The notes beneath the pieces were generated by a model. That model was given only the letters and a program-made list of their open reading frames with translations. It had not been told where the DNA came from and did not search any database. 56,375 nucleotides of DNA, taken from assembly GCA_028277845.1 (NCBI GenBank), contig JANQFL010000042.1:1-56375 (forward strand), in the 5' to 3' direction. This DNA is from Sneathiellales bacterium. GTDB lineage: Bacteria > Pseudomonadota > Alphaproteobacteria > JANQFL01. Shown piece by piece: positions 1 through 7,988 of this stretch. Position 1 is the stretch's first letter. Each line of letters starts with the position of its first letter. Made by a program: the position numbers and the translations under genes.

Positions 1-1378
1 GTTCGTTGAAACGGTCGTGCTTCCAGAACGAATCGTTCCACGCCGCGTCGGCGGCGTAAGCGGTGGAGAACATCCAGTCCGCCGTCGGCCGCCCGCCCCA
101 GTAGACGGCGCAGTAGGGTTTCTTCATCCAGACGTTGGACCAGTAGCCGTCGTTGGGCTCGCGGATCACGTTGATGTTGATGCCGGCCTTGGCGGCGTTT
201 TCCTTGTAGATGGTCGCCGCGTCGACGGACCCCGCGAAAGCCGAATCGGCCGCCGACAGGTCGACGCTGAGGTTCTCCATGCCGGCTTTCTTGAGATGGA
301 ACTTGGCTTTGTCGGGATCGTAGACCCGCTGCGGCAGTTCACCGGCGTGGTACGGGCTGGCCGTGCTGATCGGATGATCGTTGCCCAGCGCGCCATGGCC
401 CTTGAGCACCGTCTTGACGATGGCCTCGCGGTCGATGGCGAACTTCAACGCCCGGCGGACATCGACGTTGTCGAACGGCGCGGTATCGCAGCGCATGGTG
501 AAGGTGTAGTGCTGGTTGCCGCTGACCTCGAGGAGCTTGATGCCCTTGCGCCGCTTCAACAGGTGCGCGGTCTTGAGGTCGACCTTGTCGATGGCGTCCA
601 CCTCGCCGGTGGTCAGGGCGTTCTGCCGCGCCGCGGCGTCGGCGATGGTGATCAGCTCACCGGAATCGAAGTGGCCCGCGCCGTCCTTGAAGAAGTTGGC
701 GTTGCGCTTGAAGCTGGTGCGCACGCCGGCTTCGTATTTCTCCAGGCTCATGGCCCCGGTGCCGACGCCCGACTGCCAATCGGCGCTGCCGTCGGCATTC
801 GCCGGCATGATGGCGATGTGATAGTCGGAAATGATGAACGGGAAGTCGGCATTGCCGGCTTCCAGCTTGATCCGCACCGTGTGCTTGTCCTCGGCCACCA
901 TTTCGGTCACCGGCTCGAGCAGCTTCTTGGCCGCCGATTTGGAGTCCTTGCCGCGATGATGGTTGATCGAGGCGATCACGTCATCGGCGTCCATGGACTT
1001 GCCGTTGTGGAACTCCACGCCCTTGCGCAGCTTGAAGGTCCAGGTCGTGGCGTCGTCGGAGGCGCTGACGCTCTCGGCCAGTTCGGGCCTGATGTTGCCG
1101 TCGGTGCCGACTTCGGTCAGGTTGTTGCGCAGATTGGCGCCCGCCACCTGCATGTAGAGATTTTCAAACGTTGCCGGATCGAGGGAATCCGTGGTCGAGC
1201 CGTGGCCCAGGCCGATCCGCATGTGGCCGCCCTTCTTGGGCATGGCCGCGGCCTTGTTGGACCAGAGGCTGGTGGCCAGGGCCGTGCCGGCGCCGAGCGC
1301 CGCGGCCTGGACCATGAAATCGCGGCGGGTCATCCCGCGCGCATGGAGTAACGTTTCGAGTTTATTCTTGCCGTCCAT
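1..1378 (-). CDS. ABC transporter substrate-binding protein, peptide/SBP family 5 (3' end outside window)
   Basis: The frame is open from an ATG at 1378 to the window edge (at least 459 residues), so the C-terminus is missing. The start is preceded by a strong GGGAGAAGG ribosome site. A twin-arginine-like signal (MTRRDFM followed by a hydrophobic AAALGAGTALA stretch) suggests folded export to the periplasm. The mature part has family 5 hallmarks: GHGSTTDSLDPAT near the start, LRKGVEFHNGKSMDADDV, and FAIDREAIVKTVLKG. Such proteins bind oligopeptides, dipeptides, nickel or glutathione and deliver them to Dpp/Opp-type permeases. The substrate cannot be read from the sequence. Permease and ATPase genes would be expected beyond the left edge. 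Confidence 0.88.
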   Translation of the reverse strand, partial: MDGKNKLETLLHARGMTRRDFMVQAAALGAGTALATSLWSNKAAAMPKKGGHMRIGLGHGSTTDSLDPATFENLYMQVAGANLRNNLTEVGTDGNIRPELAESVSASDDATTWTFKLRKGVEFHNGKSMDADDVIASINHHRGKDSKSAAKKLLEPVTEMVAEDKHTVRIKLEAGNADFPFIISDYHIAIMPANADGSADWQSGVGTGAMSLEKYEAGVRTSFKRNANFFKDGAGHFDSGELITIADAAARQNALTTGEVDAIDKVDLKTAHLLKRRKGIKLLEVSGNQHYTFTMRCDTAPFDNVDVRRALKFAIDREAIVKTVLKGHGALGNDHPISTASPYHAGELPQRVYDPDKAKFHLKKAGMENLSVDLSAADSAFAGSVDAATIYKENAAKAGININVIREPNDGYWSNVWMKKPYCAVYWGGRPTADWMFSTAYAADAAWNDSFWKHDRFNE

Positions 1379-1732
1379 CACCTTCTCCCTGTGATTCGCT
1401 TATTGCGGTTGTTCTTGGTTCATTTGTTGCGACGGTTTGTCTTCCGGTTCCCCTCTACCTTTTGCATTCTCCACAAAGCATGGGCCGGTTACGTATACAT
1501 TGCAACAGCGCCCCGGTTTGATTTGCCCGGCAATACAACCGTTCTCGGCAAACCGTCACGATCCATACCGTTAATTAAATCGGGCCGGCAGGGCGAAAGT
1601 GTGCGGCAATGCGCCCCGTTTTTGAACGTAACCGACACGAAACGTCGTCTTTTGGCAATTTCGGTGGAGAGGATGCCGACCCATTCCACTCACAAGTTCA
1701 TTTCAGGCCGGACTTGTTCTACTGTGCGCGCC

Positions 1733-2368
1733 ATGAAAGCCGCCGACCGAGAAGAGTTTTTCCGCCGCCTGTCCGAAGGCAACCCCGATCCGACCAGCGA
1801 ACTGGAATGGCGCAATCCCTACACGCTGTTGGTTGCCGTCGTGCTGTCGGCCCAGGCCACCGACGTCGGCGTCAACAAAGCGACCAAGGATTTGTTTCCG
1901 ATCGTCGACACGGCGGAGAAGATGGTGGCGTTCGGCGAAGCACGGCTGCGCGATACCATCAAGACCATCGGCCTCTTCAACACCAAGGCCAAGAACGTCA
2001 TCAAGTTGAGCGAGATATTGTTGCGTGAGTATGACGGCCGGGTCCCGGAGGACCGCGAGGCGCTGGAGGCCCTGCACGGCGTCGGCCGCAAGACCGCCAA
2101 CGTGGTGCTCAACGTGGCGTTTCAGCACCCCACCATGGCCGTCGACACCCACATCTTCCGGCTCTCCAACCGCACCGGCCTGGCGCCCGGCAAGACGCCG
2201 CTGGCGGTGGAAAAGAAGCTCCTGAAAGCGGTTCCGGCGCACTACATGCTGCACGCCCACCACTGGCTGATCCTGCATGGGCGCTATGTCTGCAAGGCCC
2301 GTAAGCCCGATTGTACCGCCTGCGTGGTCGAGGACCTGTGCCGCTACAAGGCGAAGACGACATTGTAG
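1733..2368 (+). CDS. nth: Endonuclease III
   Basis: DNA glycosylase/AP lyase that removes oxidised pyrimidines in base excision repair. From the ATG at 1733 the protein is 211 aa. Its key residues then fall where they do in the E. coli enzyme: helix-hairpin-helix LHGVGRKTA with catalytic Lys120, Asp138 in VDTHIFR, and a 4Fe-4S ligand set Cys187-x6-Cys194-x2-Cys197-x5-Cys203. The frame stays open upstream to 1391. An ATG at 1673 has a GGAGAGG in front of it, but the codons between 1673 and 1733 are unlike the rest of the gene, so 1733 is preferred. Faces the lipoprotein gene convergently across a long palindrome. Confidence 0.93.
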   Translation: MKAADREEFFRRLSEGNPDPTSELEWRNPYTLLVAVVLSAQATDVGVNKATKDLFPIVDTAEKMVAFGEARLRDTIKTIGLFNTKAKNVIKLSEILLREYDGRVPEDREALEALHGVGRKTANVVLNVAFQHPTMAVDTHIFRLSNRTGLAPGKTPLAVEKKLLKAVPAHYMLHAHHWLILHGRYVCKARKPDCTACVVEDLCRYKAKTTL

Positions 2369-2393
2369 ATGTCGCCGCGTTCGCGGCTGGAAC

Positions 2394-2474
2394 CCAGGCC
2401 GGCCCGCTCCCCCTGCCCAACCACCCCCAGGGTACACTCACGGGTGGTTGGGCAGGGGGAGCGGGCCGGCCTGG
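2394..2474. repeat. Long perfect palindrome (33-bp arms) between convergent genes
   Basis: Left arm 2394-2426 and right arm 2442-2474 are perfect reverse complements, with a 15-base loop (2427-2441). Outside them, about 2374-2385 and 2475-2487 can pair again with one missing base (CCGCGTTCGCGG against CCGCGTTCCGCGG). It lies between the 3' ends of nth and the lipoprotein gene, so it could terminate both transcripts, but there is no clear U-run. The size and GC-richness are more like a mobile palindromic repeat than an ordinary terminator. Confidence 0.8.
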
Positions 2475-2528
2475 CCGCGGAACGCGGATAAACAAAAAAG
2501 CGGAGCGGGCCGGCTTCAGGCAATGTCT

Positions 2529-3074
2529 TCAAGACTCTTTTGTCAGCTTGGCCTGGTGGCTGTCGAGGAAGAGTTTCTGCAAACACGTTTTCTGGGCCAC
2601 GGTGGAGAGCGACGCCAGCGAAACCGAGCCGTCGTGCATTTCCAGATACCAGACGCTCATGGGGTCGGTCTCGGTCTCGTAAAGAAACACCAGCAGCACG
2701 CAGCCCGGCCGGGTGTATTGCCAGACTTCCGCCGGGGCCTCGCGGCGAATCAGGCGGGGTTCGCCGAGCTGTTCGACCAGGGCATCCGGCGCCATGCCGA
2801 TCAGCTTGCCCGCCGACAGGTCGGGCAGGGGCGGGTGTTGCTTGGTGGGGTCGTGCCGGGGACGTGGCTTGGCCGGCGACGCCGCCTGTTTCGCTGGCTT
2901 TTCGGCCTTGGGCGCTGCTTCCGGTTCGGCCACCGGCGCGGATTGCGCCGCCGGCGCTTGCGTTGTCGTGGCCGGCTTTTGCGGGCCGCCGCAGGCCGCA
3001 ATCAGGGCGGCCAGGACAATGGGCGCGCCTATCCGGCATGCACGCCGGGTCATGAACTGGATACCTGACCGCAT
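2529..3074 (-). CDS. Proline/alanine-rich lipoprotein, possible BamE-like C-terminal domain
   Basis: 181-aa predicted lipoprotein: a basic N-terminus, a hydrophobic stretch and a lipobox LIAAC, then a low-complexity Ala/Pro/Lys linker of about 55 residues. A compact C-terminal domain begins near SAGKLIGMAPDALVEQLGEP. The GMxxxxVxxxLGEP pattern followed by WxY and a beta-rich segment recalls SmpA/BamE-type folds, but this is only a resemblance. The ATG at 3074 is chosen over a GTG at 3077 and an internal ATG at 3053; a GAGGG lies upstream. It starts 9 bases after the bactofilin stop, so the two are probably cotranscribed. Function unknown. Confidence 0.7.
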   Translation of the reverse strand: MRSGIQFMTRRACRIGAPIVLAALIAACGGPQKPATTTQAPAAQSAPVAEPEAAPKAEKPAKQAASPAKPRPRHDPTKQHPPLPDLSAGKLIGMAPDALVEQLGEPRLIRREAPAEVWQYTRPGCVLLVFLYETETDPMSVWYLEMHDGSVSLASLSTVAQKTCLQKLFLDSHQAKLTKES

Positions 3075-3083
3075 CACCGGCGA

Positions 3084-3695
3084 TCAGCCCTCGGCTGCAA
3101 CGGATACGGGCGCCGCGGCCGAGGCGGGCGCCTTGATGGTACCCTGAATCTGGCCGCCGCATTCGATTTCCAGTTCGCCGTAGGCGACCTCGCCCTTGAC
3201 GCTGCCGCTCGCGCGGATAACGAGGCGGCCGTGCACCGTCAGCGAGCCGTCGAACGTGCCGCTGATGTCGGCCTCGTCGATTTCCGCGGTGCCCTTAAAG
3301 AGGCCGCTTTCGGCGATTTCGACGAACCGGCTGTCGTTGAGGTTGGCCTCGACCCGGCCTTCGACGATCAACTTGTCGCACGCGGTGATATCGCCGTTGA
3401 GGGAAATCTCCCGGCCAACGATCAGGGTTTTGGGATCGGGTGTCGACACGGGGTCCGCCTCCTTTGCATGTCGCGCGCTGCCGGTCGCCAACCCGGCTGC
3501 CGGTGTTTTTGCGGCGCCGGGGATTTCGACCACACGGCGCGGTATTTCGGGTTGCAGGGACTGGCGGACAGGATGGCCGCCCGACGGCGCGCCGGATTGA
3601 GCCGGTTTCGCTTCTACCGTTTCGCCGCCAACGGGTGCATCAGGTTGCGCGGCTGCCTCGCCGGCTGGGTCTTCGGTTTTTTTCCGTCCGAACAT
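3084..3695 (-). CDS. Bactofilin (polymer-forming cytoskeletal protein)
   Basis: 203 aa. Residues from about 85 to 195 form the repetitive bactofilin domain (DUF583): TLIVGREISLNGDITACDKL, VEGRVEANL, and repeated short Gly/Val/Glu turns typical of a right-handed beta-helix. The N-terminal 80 residues are charged and Pro/Ala-rich, as expected for the disordered tail. Bactofilins polymerise without nucleotide and scaffold cell-shape, stalk or division proteins at the inner membrane. The ORF starts ATG TTC GGA at 3695 and is followed closely by the lipoprotein gene. No M23 peptidase partner gene is adjacent. Confidence 0.88.
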   Translation of the reverse strand: MFGRKKTEDPAGEAAAQPDAPVGGETVEAKPAQSGAPSGGHPVRQSLQPEIPRRVVEIPGAAKTPAAGLATGSARHAKEADPVSTPDPKTLIVGREISLNGDITACDKLIVEGRVEANLNDSRFVEIAESGLFKGTAEIDEADISGTFDGSLTVHGRLVIRASGSVKGEVAYGELEIECGGQIQGTIKAPASAAAPVSVAAEG

Positions 3696-3744
3696 GGTGT
3701 GCCCCTTTGATCGATAAAAATGGTTCGTTCGGTCGCTCGGTCAT

Positions 3745-4449
3745 TCAGACGCCCTGTTTGCGCCGGGCCGCCTTGAAGACATGGACCATCAGCGCGGTGG
3801 CAAATATCGGTGCGAGCAGATTGACCACCGGAACGGTCAAGGTGAACGCAACGATGACGCCGGCCAGAAAGACCGCGGACCGGGCGTTGCGCCGCAGCTG
3901 TTTCGCCGCCGGACCCGGCAGGTGCCGCAATGAGACCAGTTCGAAATACTCCCGGCCAAGAAGATACCCGTTCAATCCGTAGAATATAAGCACATTGATT
4001 ATGGGAATCCAAAACATCAGCAAATAAAGCGGAAGTACAAGAATGTTGAGGGCAATAACGACGACGGCAAACTGCAAGCTCACCATGACGGCGGTCTTGG
4101 TATCCAGGCTCGACCCCGTCGGTTCGCCGGGATAGTGACGTTCCTCGACCGCGTCGGCGATGTCGTCGAGGAAGACCGATATGAAGATCGTGCTGATGGA
4201 CGGGAACAACACCGCCATGACGGCGAAGACGCCGAACCAGGCAAACCATTCGAGCGCCGTGGACAAGCCCGAGTTGAGCCAGTCGGGGAACCAGGACACG
4301 GCGACGGCGAAGCTCTCCGGCATCAGCCACAACGACACCGCGTAGACGCCGATGAAAACGGCAACGGTCAGAGCCAATGCCTTCCACAAGACCGCCCAGA
4401 ACTTGGGATCGCTGAACTGTGCGACGGCTTTCAGGGCATGACCGATCAT
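3745..4449 (-). CDS. EI24/CysZ-like multi-pass membrane protein
   Basis: 234 aa with about four to six hydrophobic spans (residues about 24-44, 66-88, 120-160, 195-225). The topology and the segments SLWLMPESF, IFISVFLDDIADAVEERHYPG and LNGYLLGREYFELVSLRH match the EI24 domain family (DUF540), which includes the sulfate permease CysZ. The LLGREYFE signature is characteristic. The start ATG at 4449 overlaps the amidase stop (ATGA) and has AAGGA upstream, which indicates translational coupling. No sulfur genes are nearby, so sulfate transport should not be assumed. Confidence 0.8.
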   Translation of the reverse strand: MIGHALKAVAQFSDPKFWAVLWKALALTVAVFIGVYAVSLWLMPESFAVAVSWFPDWLNSGLSTALEWFAWFGVFAVMAVLFPSISTIFISVFLDDIADAVEERHYPGEPTGSSLDTKTAVMVSLQFAVVVIALNILVLPLYLLMFWIPIINVLIFYGLNGYLLGREYFELVSLRHLPGPAAKQLRRNARSAVFLAGVIVAFTLTVPVVNLLAPIFATALMVHVFKAARRKQGV

Positions 4450-5900
4450 GGAGTGGTGTCCTTGTTGTCGTTGGCGGTAGCGGCGCCGTCCCGCGGGTCG
4501 ATAGGTGTGCATCCCGTGAGGCCCGCGGCGTCCTCGAACGCGGCGGCGGCGGCCAGCAGGCGGTGCTCGCCGCCCATGGGCGCGACGATCTGCAGGCCGA
4601 CCGGGCGGCCGTCGGCGGTGAACCCACACGGTACGGAAATGGCGGGGCAGCCGGTCAGCGTAATGGCGAAGGTCATGATCAGCCAACTGACATAGGTGGG
4701 AAATTCCACCCCGTCCAGTTCGGTCAGATAGCGGATGCGGTGATCGAAGGGCGGCGCCACCACGGTCGGGCACAGCAGCAGGTCGTGGCTTTCGAAAAAC
4801 GCCATGAGGCTTTGCACCATGGCGCCCTGGCGGCGCTGCGCCCGGCCGATATCGCCGGCAGTCTGCTTGAGACCTTCCTCGATATTCCAGATCACCTCGG
4901 GCTTGAGCTGGTCGCGATGGGTGTCCAGGAGCGGCTCCTTGCCGGCGGCGAAGTGGGCCGCGCGCAGCACCCGGAACACGTCCTCGGCCCCGGCGAAATC
5001 GGGATGGGCGTCCTCGACCGCGACGCCGAGCCCCTCGAAGGTGCGGGCCGCCCGGGTGCAGATGTCGCGCACTTCGGCGTCGACCGGCGCGATGCCGAGG
5101 TCGGTGCTGAAGCCGATGCGGGCCGGCAGGGCCCGGCTCACGGCGGCATCGAGATAAGTCCGGGCCGGCCGTTCCAGGCTGATGGGATCGCCCGGATGTT
5201 GGCCGCACTGGGCGTCCAGCATGAGCGCCACGTCCTCTACCGTGCGGCCCATGGGCCCTTCGACACCCAGCTTCTGAAACGGCAGGTCGCTCGGTCCGTG
5301 GGCGACCCGGCCGGGCGACGGCCGCAGGCCGACCACCGAGGTGAAGCTGGCGGGAATGCGCAGCGAGCCGCCGAGGTCGCTGCCGGTGGCCAGCCAGACC
5401 TGCCCGGCCGCCAGGGCCGCCGCCGAGCCGCCCGACGAGCCGCCCGGCGTCAAGCCGGTGTGGAACGGATTGGTGGTGGTGCCGAAGACGTCGTTGAAGG
5501 TCTGCGCCCCGGCGCCAAATTCCGGCGTGTTGGCCTTGGCCAGAACCACCGCGCCGTTGGCCTCGAGGATGTCGACCAGATAGTCGGAATGCTCGGGCAC
5601 CCAGTCGGCAAAAACCGGCGAGCCCATGGTACAGCGCACGCCGGACACCGCCGTCAGATCCTTCACCGCGATGGGCAGGCCGTGCAGGTACCAGGGCGGC
5701 GGATCGGCCGGCGGATCGGCCATCAGGCGTTCGGCGCGTTCCCGCGCCCGGTCGGCGCACAGAGTCGGCAGGGCATTGATGGCCCCATCGGTGGCGTCGA
5801 TGCGGGCCAGGGCGGCGTCAATGAGGTCGAGCGGGGACACTTCACCCCGGGACAGGCGGGCAACGGCGTCGCGGGCGGTGAGCCCGATCAGAGAATCCAT
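4446..5900 (-). CDS. Amidase signature family protein
   Basis: 484 aa, the usual length. The amidase signature has the Ser-cisSer-Lys triad: Lys in GLPIAVKDLTAV, cis-Ser and flanking glycines in TPGGSSGGSAAALAAG, and nucleophilic Ser in GSDLGGSLRIPAS. The family hydrolyses amides, including the glutaminase role in GatA. The protein lacks a neighbouring gatB/gatC, and its C-terminal half (TYVSWLIMTFAITLTGCPAI) is more like free-standing amidases acting on indole acetamide or aryl amides. Substrate unknown. It is the first gene of a two-gene unit with the EI24 protein and is divergent from the PfkB kinase. Confidence 0.88.
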   Translation of the reverse strand: MDSLIGLTARDAVARLSRGEVSPLDLIDAALARIDATDGAINALPTLCADRARERAERLMADPPADPPPWYLHGLPIAVKDLTAVSGVRCTMGSPVFADWVPEHSDYLVDILEANGAVVLAKANTPEFGAGAQTFNDVFGTTTNPFHTGLTPGGSSGGSAAALAAGQVWLATGSDLGGSLRIPASFTSVVGLRPSPGRVAHGPSDLPFQKLGVEGPMGRTVEDVALMLDAQCGQHPGDPISLERPARTYLDAAVSRALPARIGFSTDLGIAPVDAEVRDICTRAARTFEGLGVAVEDAHPDFAGAEDVFRVLRAAHFAAGKEPLLDTHRDQLKPEVIWNIEEGLKQTAGDIGRAQRRQGAMVQSLMAFFESHDLLLCPTVVAPPFDHRIRYLTELDGVEFPTYVSWLIMTFAITLTGCPAISVPCGFTADGRPVGLQIVAPMGGEHRLLAAAAAFEDAAGLTGCTPIDPRDGAATANDNKDTTP

Positions 5901-6104
5901 TTAATTGAGCTGCCGTAATGCATTTCGTTGCAAATGGTTATAACGGGCCGGATTCGCCAGGGCTAGAGGCGGTTTTTCTTTTGTGTGCTATGCCTTGTGC
6001 TTGAATTCGCGCTGCCTATACTGCGCGCCGGTTTCGAAGACTTAACGGATTTGCGTCATACCATCGGTGTATGCACGCACCGCAGTTTCAGGAAAGGGCC
6101 GGAC

Positions 6105-7103
6105 ATGGCCGACAGCCAGTTTGACGTTTTATGCATCGGCAACGCCATCGTCGATGTGATCGCCCACGCCGAGGAGACGTTCATCGGCGACAACGACCTG
6201 GTCAAGGGGGCCATGACGCTGATCGACGCCGAACGCGCCGACGCCCTGTACGGCCGCATGGGCCCGGGCATGGAATGCTCGGGCGGATCGGCCGGCAACA
6301 CGGCGGCGGCGGTGGCCATGCTGGGCGGCCGGGCGGCCTATTTCGGCAAGGTGCGCGACGATCAGCTGGGCCAGGTGTTCCGCCACGATATCCGTGCCTC
6401 CGGCGTCAGTTTCGACACCGCACCGGCCGGCGACGGCCCGCCCACGGCGCGCTGCCTGATCCTGGTCACGCCCGACGCCGAACGCACCATGAACACCTAT
6501 CTGGGTGCCTGCGTCGATCTGGGGCCCGAGGACATCGACGAAACCGTCACGGCCGGCGCCAAGGTCACCTACATGGAAGGCTATCTGTGGGATCCGCCGC
6601 GGGCCAAGGACGCCTTCCGCAAGGCCATGTCCATTGCCCACGAACACGGCCGCAAGGTGTCGCTGACGCTCTCGGATCCGTTCTGCGTCGACCGTTACCG
6701 CGAGGAATTCCTGCACTTGGTCGAGCGCGAAGTGGACATCCTGTTCGCCAACGAGGACGAGATCATCTCGCTCTACCAGGCCGCCGATTTCGACGAAGCG
6801 CTGCAGCACGTGCGCGGCCATTGCGAAATCGCCGCCCTCACCCGTTCGGAGAAAGGCTCGGTGGTGATCAGCGGCGACGAAGTGCACGTCATCGACGCCG
6901 CCCCGGTCGACACCGTGGTCGACACCACAGGCGCCGGCGATCTCTATGCCGCCGGGTTCCTGCACGCCTGGTCTCAGGGCTGGTCGCTGCACGACTGCGG
7001 CCAGGCCGGCGGCATCTGCGCCGCCGAAATCATCAGCCACATCGGCGCCCGGCCCGAAGCCAACCTCAAGGACCTGATGCAGGCGGCGCTGGGCCGGTCG
7101 TGA
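6105..7103 (+). CDS. PfkB family carbohydrate/adenosine kinase
   Basis: 332 aa from the ATG at 6105, which has AGGAAAG about 9 bases upstream; the frame is open further upstream but without coding character. The PfkB N-terminal motif is GGSAGNTAAAVAMLGG and the C-terminal one is DTTGAGDLYAAGFLHAW, whose Asp is the catalytic base and whose glycines form the anion hole. Closest in pattern to bacterial adenosine kinase-like ribokinases, which phosphorylate a nucleoside or sugar with ATP. The 3' end overlaps the convergent permease-like gene by 38 bases. Confidence 0.88.
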   Translation: MADSQFDVLCIGNAIVDVIAHAEETFIGDNDLVKGAMTLIDAERADALYGRMGPGMECSGGSAGNTAAAVAMLGGRAAYFGKVRDDQLGQVFRHDIRASGVSFDTAPAGDGPPTARCLILVTPDAERTMNTYLGACVDLGPEDIDETVTAGAKVTYMEGYLWDPPRAKDAFRKAMSIAHEHGRKVSLTLSDPFCVDRYREEFLHLVEREVDILFANEDEIISLYQAADFDEALQHVRGHCEIAALTRSEKGSVVISGDEVHVIDAAPVDTVVDTTGAGDLYAAGFLHAWSQGWSLHDCGQAGGICAAEIISHIGARPEANLKDLMQAALGRS

Positions 7104-7818
7104 CCCGTTCCGGAAACAACGGCGGCAGCCGCCCCCCGTTCAAACCCGCGGACAACAGGAACAGGCCGAACAGGAACGACGCCCAAGCGGTTATGGGTGC
7201 CAGGGGCATGTGGGGAAACGACAACAGCATCCCGGTATACGAACTGATATCCCAGCCCCATAGGGCGTGCTGAGTCGACGGACCAATCCCAAGAACACCG
7301 AGCGTTTCGATCAGCGTCACGACCAGTGCAATCCGCGCCGGCGCATCGGCAATCAGAACCCTTGCGGCGGATCGAGACACCCCACTGGCATCAATAGCCC
7401 TGAGTTGCGCCACCGCGCCCGGTACGGCGAGCGCCAGGCCGGCGGCCACGAACGCCAGCCACCAGAACCCAGCCATGAACAGCACGAAAAACCAGATGAC
7501 GGGCGGCAAGGCCGCGACCACGTGGCCCACCGGGCTTAGCCAGCGTACACGCCACGCAAGCAAGGCTATCGCGTAGACCGGCACCAGCGCCGACATGCCG
7601 TACACAAATGCCCATCGCCCGCCTGTCGATATACGGCTGAGGATGTCACGACCAAGCAGGTCGGTACCCAACAGATGAATGTGTCCGTATTTGTCGGACC
7701 CACCAACTGGGACAAGCGGCTGAATCACTTTCTCCGGATCGAACACCGGCCCGAAGAGCGCCAACAAAATCCATAGGCCGGTAATGACAGCGCCTGCGAT
7801 GCTTATGAACCGGTCCAT
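7066..7818 (-). CDS. DppC-like ABC permease, orphan and divergent
   Basis: 250 aa, mostly hydrophobic. The N-terminal GTDLLGRDILSRISTGGRWAF is the classic loop of DppC/OppC peptide permeases. After that the match weakens: the usual EAA cytoplasmic loop is represented only by a poor version around SRSAARVLIADAPARIALVVTLIETLGVLG. There is no partner permease, ATPase or binding protein beside it. It may be a decayed remnant, or a diverged permease. The start at 7818 is an ATG (MDRFISIAG). It overlaps the PfkB gene end to end. Confidence 0.62.
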   Translation of the reverse strand: MDRFISIAGAVITGLWILLALFGPVFDPEKVIQPLVPVGGSDKYGHIHLLGTDLLGRDILSRISTGGRWAFVYGMSALVPVYAIALLAWRVRWLSPVGHVVAALPPVIWFFVLFMAGFWWLAFVAAGLALAVPGAVAQLRAIDASGVSRSAARVLIADAPARIALVVTLIETLGVLGIGPSTQHALWGWDISSYTGMLLSFPHMPLAPITAWASFLFGLFLLSAGLNGGRLPPLFPERVTTGPAPPASGP

Positions 7819-7988
7819 GGCGGCATGATAGGTCGTCTACACGTTTACGTCGATGTTCACTCGCCGGATAATCCTTTTTGATGCGGATCGCCGGGTTCGA
7901 AATCGCAGCCATCGCCGCGTCGTTATTTGCTTTCTGGCCGGGTCGCACGTAAAGGAGAAGGGGAACGACAACCAGATCAGGCGGGCCG

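Noticed and set aside
17-1351. Long plus-strand open frame over the start of the window
   Set aside because: It is the antisense shadow of the substrate-binding protein, whose minus frame has a signal peptide, ribosome site and family motifs.
4419-5918. 499-aa plus-strand open frame
   Set aside because: Antisense to the amidase, which has the complete Ser-Ser-Lys signature.
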